Shown piece after piece: positions 45,481 to 49,750 of a stretch of 49,750 nucleotides of DNA. This stretch comes from an uncultured Duncaniella sp. (lineage in GTDB: Bacteria; Bacteroidota; Bacteroidia; Bacteroidales; Muribaculaceae). Under the pieces are notes generated by a model. That model saw nothing but the letters and a program-made list of their open reading frames with translations. It ran no database searches and was not told the DNA's origin. Every line of letters starts with the position of its first letter. Within the stretch, counting starts at the first letter, position 1. The position numbers were made by a program, and so were the translations under genes. The DNA lies in the NCBI GenBank assembly GCA_910587165.1, contig CAJUKP010000005.1:92087-141836 (forward strand), written 5' to 3'.

Positions 45481-47847
45481 GTGAAAAAACCCTACGCATC
45501 AGTTCTGATGCTGGCTGCGGCAATTACACTTTCCGCCCAGCAGACTGTGCCTGAAGGTGTGGAACTCTCGAAATTCATCACCGAGAATATCCCCATGGGA
45601 AGCACAGAGACAAAAGCATTCCAGCTTCTTCCCGGCGCCACCTATCAGCTCTCCGACACAGCCGACTTCCAGTTGACAAACGTATCTCTCACCGGCGACG
45701 CCACCAACCGCCCCACAGTGGTAATCTCGGGCAACGGCCTGTTCGTGACCCAGAACGGCCTGCAGTTCAGCGGCATCAACTTCGACATGACCGAAGCACC
45801 CGTCAGCACACTCGTGGCCATGACAGAAAATCCTGACTCGGCCTTCACCACAGAGAGTCTCGGACTTAAAGCTCTCTCCGGCAACGTGAAGGACGGATAT
45901 GTCTGCATGAACCCCATCTCGTTCACATCCTGCAACTTCCGCAACCTCCCCGGCAGCCTGTTCCAGAGCGGAACAAAAGACTGGGCCCTCCAGACCATGA
46001 CCATCAGCGACTGCGTGATGCAGTTCAACAAACAGAACGGCAAAGCAGTGATCTCGTTCGAGGATGCGTGGAGCGGCGTCAACGGCGTCAAGGAGCTCAC
46101 CATCGAGAAATCGACCTTCTACAACACAGGCTCGACCAAGAACGCCCGCTTCATACGCTACGGCAACAAGAACAACGCCCGTCCCTTCGCCATCTGGGGC
46201 CCCGATGCTAAGTCAAACCATATTATCGACGGCTGTACATTTGACGCTACTTTCTCCGACAACAAGTTCGCCAACAATATGCCCGAGGTCAGGGACTTCA
46301 CCGTCACCATCAACAACACCATCCTCTACGACATCTCCCGTCCTGACGAATGGTTCTCACGCAGCGGCAGGATCTCATGCGAATCCGACGGCAACAATAT
46401 GGCATGGCTCGCCGGAAACGACGACGGCAATCCCCAGCCAATGCGCCAGGAGGTTGAGGAGATCGCAATCATCGAGGATCCCGACTTTGTAGGCCCCGTC
46501 GACAACGAATGGAATCTCTTCGAGCCCTTCGGCGGCGTGAACTTCTGCCCCCGTAATGCCACAGCAGTGGAGAAGAAGATCGGCGACCCCCGCTGGTTCA
46601 ACGCTCCCTCGGAGAGCGGCCTCACCATTCCCGCCGGATCTGAGATATCGGCATTCGTGGCCGGGAATGTACCCGACGGTACTATGAGCGAGATTACCAT
46701 CAAGCTCATACCGGGTGCTGCATACACACTGACCGGCAAGGCTGACACCAAACTGGCCAATGTCACCTTCATCGGTGATGCCGACAACCGTCCCATCGTG
46801 ACAATAACTGAAGACGGATCGTTCTCACCCTCGAACGGTATGCGCATCTCAGGTATCAACTTCGACATGACCGATGCACCCGCCACCAGCTTCATCCGCC
46901 TGCAGACCAATCCCGATTCATGCTTCTCCACCAAGGCTCTCGGCATGATGAACGACTCAAGCTCCGTGGTGGAAGGCTATATCATGCTCAATCCTATCAC
47001 CGTAGAGTCATGCGACTTCCGCAATATGCCCAACTCGTTCCTTTGCAACGACAGCGCGAGCTGGGCAGTCAAGGAATTCAATATCAATAATTGCGTGGTG
47101 CAGTTCAACAAGCAGAAATCCGATCCTGTGATCAACTTCGCCACCCCCACCCGTGACGGGAACTGGCTCCACTTCGGACAGGTGCTTGACATGAACTTCA
47201 CCAACTCGACATTCTACAACACCTCCGACGACATCAAGGTCTACTTCGTCCGCTACATCAACAAGAAGTCAGCCATGCCCTATCTCGCCTTCGGTGCAGG
47301 GACTAAGTCATACCACTCCTTCAGGAACTGTACATTCTACAAGACCTTCACCAAGGGCCAGTTCGGCAACAATCTGCCTGAATCCAAGAATTTCATTGTC
47401 ACCTTCGATAGCTCGATCCTCTACGGCATCTCCCGCCCCGACAAATACAAGGCTGAGCTTCTCGGCGAGAACAATGTGGTGTGGGACGGCGGAATCGACG
47501 ACGATGGAAACGCCCAGAACCTCCGTCCGTCGATCACAGCCATCTCCTCCGTGGTTGCCGATCCGGAATTCGCAGGAGCCACCGATCTGCCTTTCGACCT
47601 CTCCGAGAAATTCGGTGGCGTAAGCTTCAATCCGCTCAACGCCGAGTGCCGTGCCACCGGCGCAGGTGACCCCCGCTGGTTTGACGCCCCCACCGCCATC
47701 GAGAACATTGGCGAGGATGCCGAAATCACCGACGGCCCGGTTGAATACTTCAACCTCCAGGGTGTCCGCGTAGGCAACGCCAACCTCATGCCCGGCATCT
47801 ACATCAAGCGTCAGGGCGGCAAGGCTTCAAAAGTATACGTGAAGTAA
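45481..47847 (+). CDS. Secreted parallel beta-helix-like protein, internally duplicated, with sorting-like tail
   Basis: This 788-residue exported protein starts at GTG, directly followed by a signal peptide (KKPYASVLMLAAAITLSAQ). Two copies of a unit of about 360 residues follow (about 24-385 and 388-745). Each contains NRPxVxI, GINFDMT-x-AP, C-x-FRN, FNKQ, STFYNT and ISRPD motifs and ends in GDPRWF-x-AP. The short strand-and-turn repeats resemble DUF4957/DUF5123 pectate-lyase-like helices. The C-terminus (VEYFNLQGVRVG, MPGIYIKRQGGK) is a textbook Bacteroidetes type A tail. No catalytic signature is recognised; a glycan-binding or lyase-like surface role is possible. A terminator follows. 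Confidence 0.8.
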   Translation: MKKPYASVLMLAAAITLSAQQTVPEGVELSKFITENIPMGSTETKAFQLLPGATYQLSDTADFQLTNVSLTGDATNRPTVVISGNGLFVTQNGLQFSGINFDMTEAPVSTLVAMTENPDSAFTTESLGLKALSGNVKDGYVCMNPISFTSCNFRNLPGSLFQSGTKDWALQTMTISDCVMQFNKQNGKAVISFEDAWSGVNGVKELTIEKSTFYNTGSTKNARFIRYGNKNNARPFAIWGPDAKSNHIIDGCTFDATFSDNKFANNMPEVRDFTVTINNTILYDISRPDEWFSRSGRISCESDGNNMAWLAGNDDGNPQPMRQEVEEIAIIEDPDFVGPVDNEWNLFEPFGGVNFCPRNATAVEKKIGDPRWFNAPSESGLTIPAGSEISAFVAGNVPDGTMSEITIKLIPGAAYTLTGKADTKLANVTFIGDADNRPIVTITEDGSFSPSNGMRISGINFDMTDAPATSFIRLQTNPDSCFSTKALGMMNDSSSVVEGYIMLNPITVESCDFRNMPNSFLCNDSASWAVKEFNINNCVVQFNKQKSDPVINFATPTRDGNWLHFGQVLDMNFTNSTFYNTSDDIKVYFVRYINKKSAMPYLAFGAGTKSYHSFRNCTFYKTFTKGQFGNNLPESKNFIVTFDSSILYGISRPDKYKAELLGENNVVWDGGIDDDGNAQNLRPSITAISSVVADPEFAGATDLPFDLSEKFGGVSFNPLNAECRATGAGDPRWFDAPTAIENIGEDAEITDGPVEYFNLQGVRVGNANLMPGIYIKRQGGKASKVYVK

Positions 47848-47884
47848 ACAACCCGCTATTACAGACAATCTGAGAACCAACCCG

Positions 47885-47925
47885 TGCCCCCGGTCGTTCA
47901 TATAGAAACGACCGGGGGCATTTTT
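47885..47925 (+). terminator. Rho-independent terminator
   Basis: TGCCCCCGGTCGTT (47885-47898) pairs fully with AACGACCGGGGGCA (47907-47920), followed by five T. It ends the transcript of the duplicated beta-helix protein. Confidence 0.92.
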
Positions 47926-47960
47926 CCATCTGAAAATTTCGCGCCGTCGGTCTTTTTCAC

Positions 47961-47968
47961 TATATTTG
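47961..47968 (+). promoter_or_regulatory. Candidate -7 box of the DUF805 gene
   Basis: TATATTTG, an exact TAnnTTTG match, lies 33 bases before the ATG. The -33 box is not evident. Confidence 0.4.
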
Positions 47969-48001
47969 CCCTCACTAACCAACTAAAACACTGTTACGAT
48001 T

Positions 48002-48328
48002 ATGGAAATCACCCTCACCGAAGCCATCAAGCTTTTCTATCAGAAGTACACAGATTTCAGCAGCCGCGCCACCCGTGCCGAGTACTGGTATGTCTTCCTC
48101 TACATCTTTGTGGTCAGCGGAATCCTCTCCTGGATCAATGAATATCTCGGCTACGTGTTCGGCATAATCAACTTCGTTCCCAATATAGCCATCGCCATCC
48201 GCCGTATGCACGACATCGGCAAGAGCGGCTGGTGGATACTCATCAACCTCATCCCCCTCATCGGCTGGATCTGGTACATCATCCTCGCCATCAAGCCCTC
48301 CGACGGCCCCAACCAGTATGGCGCGTGA
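48002..48328 (+). CDS. DUF805 family inner-membrane protein
   Basis: This 108-residue protein is near the usual length of DUF805 proteins. The family core is present: F-x-S-R-A-T-R-A-E-Y-W near the N-terminus, and RRMHDIGKSGWWIL followed by a last hydrophobic helix and the KPSDGPNQYG end. Three hydrophobic segments are visible (about 29-45, 50-64 and 76-95). The family is widespread and has no firmly established function. The gene has its own promoter box and terminator. Confidence 0.9.
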   Translation: MEITLTEAIKLFYQKYTDFSSRATRAEYWYVFLYIFVVSGILSWINEYLGYVFGIINFVPNIAIAIRRMHDIGKSGWWILINLIPLIGWIWYIILAIKPSDGPNQYGA

Positions 48329-48366
48329 CCACGCTGACGATAATCTCTTTTTGAGTTTTTAACATT

Positions 48367-48392
48367 CCGCCCCTCTATTTGGGGCGGTTTTT
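48367..48392 (+). terminator. Rho-independent terminator after the DUF805 gene
   Basis: CCGCCCC (48367-48373) pairs with GGGGCGG (48381-48387), followed by five T. Confidence 0.85.
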
Positions 48393-48393
48393 G

Positions 48394-48424
48394 TTGGGTG
48401 AGGGATGAAAAATAACTAATTTTG
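48394..48424 (+). promoter_or_regulatory. Promoter of lysS
   Basis: TTG (48394-48396), 20 bases, TAATTTTG (48417-48424). The ATG at 48466 follows after 41 bases. Confidence 0.65.
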
Positions 48425-48465
48425 CATCTATTATCAAAAAACCAATACACCACATATATAAATAT

Positions 48466-49750
48466 ATGAACGTACTTGAACTAAGTGAGCAGGAGATTAT
48501 TCGCCGCCAGAGCCTCGAAGAGCTTCGCCGCCGCGGCATAGAACCCTATCCCGCAGCCCTCTATCCGGTGGACGCATACACCGACGGCATCAAGGCTGAC
48601 TTCAGCGACGACGCGCCCCGGCGCGAGGTCACTGTGGCCGGACGCATCATGGGCCGCCGCATCATGGGCAAAGCCTCGTTCATGGAACTCCAGGACTCAA
48701 GAGGACGCATCCAGGTCTACGTGAACCGCGACGAGATATGCCCGGGTGAGGACAAGGATCTGTATAATGTGGTGTTCAAGAAACTCCTTGACATCGGTGA
48801 CTTCGTAGGTGTGAAAGGCTACGTGTTCCGCACACAGACAGGTGAGATCTCAGTCCACGCTCTCGAGCTGACTGTGCTCGGAAAATCGCTCCGTCCCCTG
48901 CCTGTCGTGAAGATGAAGGATGGCGTGGCCTACGATGCCTTCGACGATCCCGAGCTGCGCTACCGCCGCCGCTATGTGGATCTCGTGGTCAACGACGGCG
49001 TGAAGGAGATCTTCATCAAGCGCACCAAGGTCTACAACTCAATGCGCGAATACTTCAACACCGCCGGCTACATGGAGGTCGAGACCCCCATACTCCAGTC
49101 AATTCCCGGCGGAGCAGCCGCGCGTCCCTTCATCACCCACCACAACGCGCTTGACATACCCCTCTATCTCCGAATTGCCGACGAGCTCTACCTCAAGCGC
49201 CTCATCGTGGGCGGTTTCGAGGGGGTCTATGAGTTCTCCAAGAACTTCCGCAACGAGGGTATGGACCGCACCCACAACCCCGAATTCACCTGCATGGAGA
49301 TCTATGTGGCCTACAAGGACTACAACTGGATGATGTCGTTCACCGAGAAGATGCTCGAGAAGATCTGCCTCGACGTCAACGGCACCACCGAGGTGAAGGT
49401 GGGCGACAATGTCATCTCGTTCAAGGCTCCGTTCCCCCGCGTCACCATGCGCGAGGCCATCCTCACCCACACCGGATTTGACATCGAGGGCAAGAGCGAG
49501 CAGGAACTCCGCGAGGCCGCCCGCTCAATGGGCATCGAGGTTGACGAGACCATGGGCAAGGGCAAGCTGATCGACGAAATGTTCGGCGAGAAGTGCGAGG
49601 GCACCTATATCCAGCCCACATTCATTATCGACTACCCCATCGAGATGTCTCCCCTCACCAAGCGCCACCGTGACAACCCCGAGCTCACCGAACGTTTCGA
49701 GCTCATGGTCAACGGCAAGGAGCTTGCCAACGCATACTCCGAGCTCAACG
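48466..49750 (+). CDS. lysS: Lysine--tRNA ligase (5' part, cut by the window end)
   Basis: The first 428 codons of a class II lysyl-tRNA synthetase are present. An OB-fold anticodon-binding domain comes first (VTVAGRIMGRRIMGKASFME, about 57-145), then the catalytic domain with LRYRRRYVDL, the motif 2 region FRNEGMDRTHNPEFT (about 260-275) and MEIYVAY. The last residues seen, NGKELANAYSELN, are characteristic of LysRS. The frame is open at the right edge; motif 3 lies outside. It is a single gene with its own promoter as far as can be seen. Confidence 0.96.
   Translation, partial: MNVLELSEQEIIRRQSLEELRRRGIEPYPAALYPVDAYTDGIKADFSDDAPRREVTVAGRIMGRRIMGKASFMELQDSRGRIQVYVNRDEICPGEDKDLYNVVFKKLLDIGDFVGVKGYVFRTQTGEISVHALELTVLGKSLRPLPVVKMKDGVAYDAFDDPELRYRRRYVDLVVNDGVKEIFIKRTKVYNSMREYFNTAGYMEVETPILQSIPGGAAARPFITHHNALDIPLYLRIADELYLKRLIVGGFEGVYEFSKNFRNEGMDRTHNPEFTCMEIYVAYKDYNWMMSFTEKMLEKICLDVNGTTEVKVGDNVISFKAPFPRVTMREAILTHTGFDIEGKSEQELREAARSMGIEVDETMGKGKLIDEMFGEKCEGTYIQPTFIIDYPIEMSPLTKRHRDNPELTERFELMVNGKELANAYSELN

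Overview
The window looks like chromosomal DNA from a gut Bacteroidales bacterium; Muribaculaceae is my best guess, but I cannot test this. Support comes from SusC/SusD, a hybrid two-component regulator with a periplasmic propeller, many Ser-Cys lipoprotein signals, a three-gene fumarate reductase/succinate dehydrogenase with a fused cytochrome b subunit, C-terminal sorting-like tails, and repeated promoters of the Bacteroidetes type (TTG or TTTG, about 20 bases, TAnnTTTG).

Layout. 1-506 is a regulatory region with two divergent promoters. 507-12469 is a carbohydrate locus: a hybrid two-component regulator, then a PA14-containing GH31, a GH2 and a GH3. The three enzymes match the exo-acting set used on xyloglucan oligosaccharides (alpha-xylosidase, beta-galactosidase, beta-glucosidase), but no SusC/D pair or endo-glucanase accompanies them. 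12748-16773 holds two tandem paralogues of a secreted TonB-C-like protein and a secreted protein of six Ig-like modules. 16946-17907 is a minus-strand MarR-GNAT pair with a clear palindromic operator. 18101-23937 is a four-gene run: dxr, rseP, an RlmI-like methyltransferase and an M49-type dipeptidyl peptidase. 24249-31685 is a SusC/SusD pair followed by a BspA-like leucine-rich protein, and 32086-33348 is a lipoprotein serpin. SusC is interrupted by a run of nine G just after its signal peptide; eight G would restore the frame. 33568-36082 carries an aspartate-type aminotransferase and tyrS. 36232-39897 (minus) is the fumarate reductase/succinate dehydrogenase operon. 40062-41974 (minus) is an outer-membrane barrel and a PCMD-type lipoprotein. 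42170-47847 holds three exported proteins. A DUF805 membrane protein and the 5' part of lysS end the window.

The most notable non-genic signals are four related inverted repeats in gene-end intergenic regions (16840-16898, 23978-24087, 31741-31878, 33364-33464). In three of them the arms follow an eight-base, purine-rich period and differ in sequence between copies while the two arms of each copy still pair. A 158-bp REP-doublet-like element lies at 43523-43680, and a homopolymer lies inside susC. No CRISPR array, rRNA, tRNA, insertion sequence or prophage was found.
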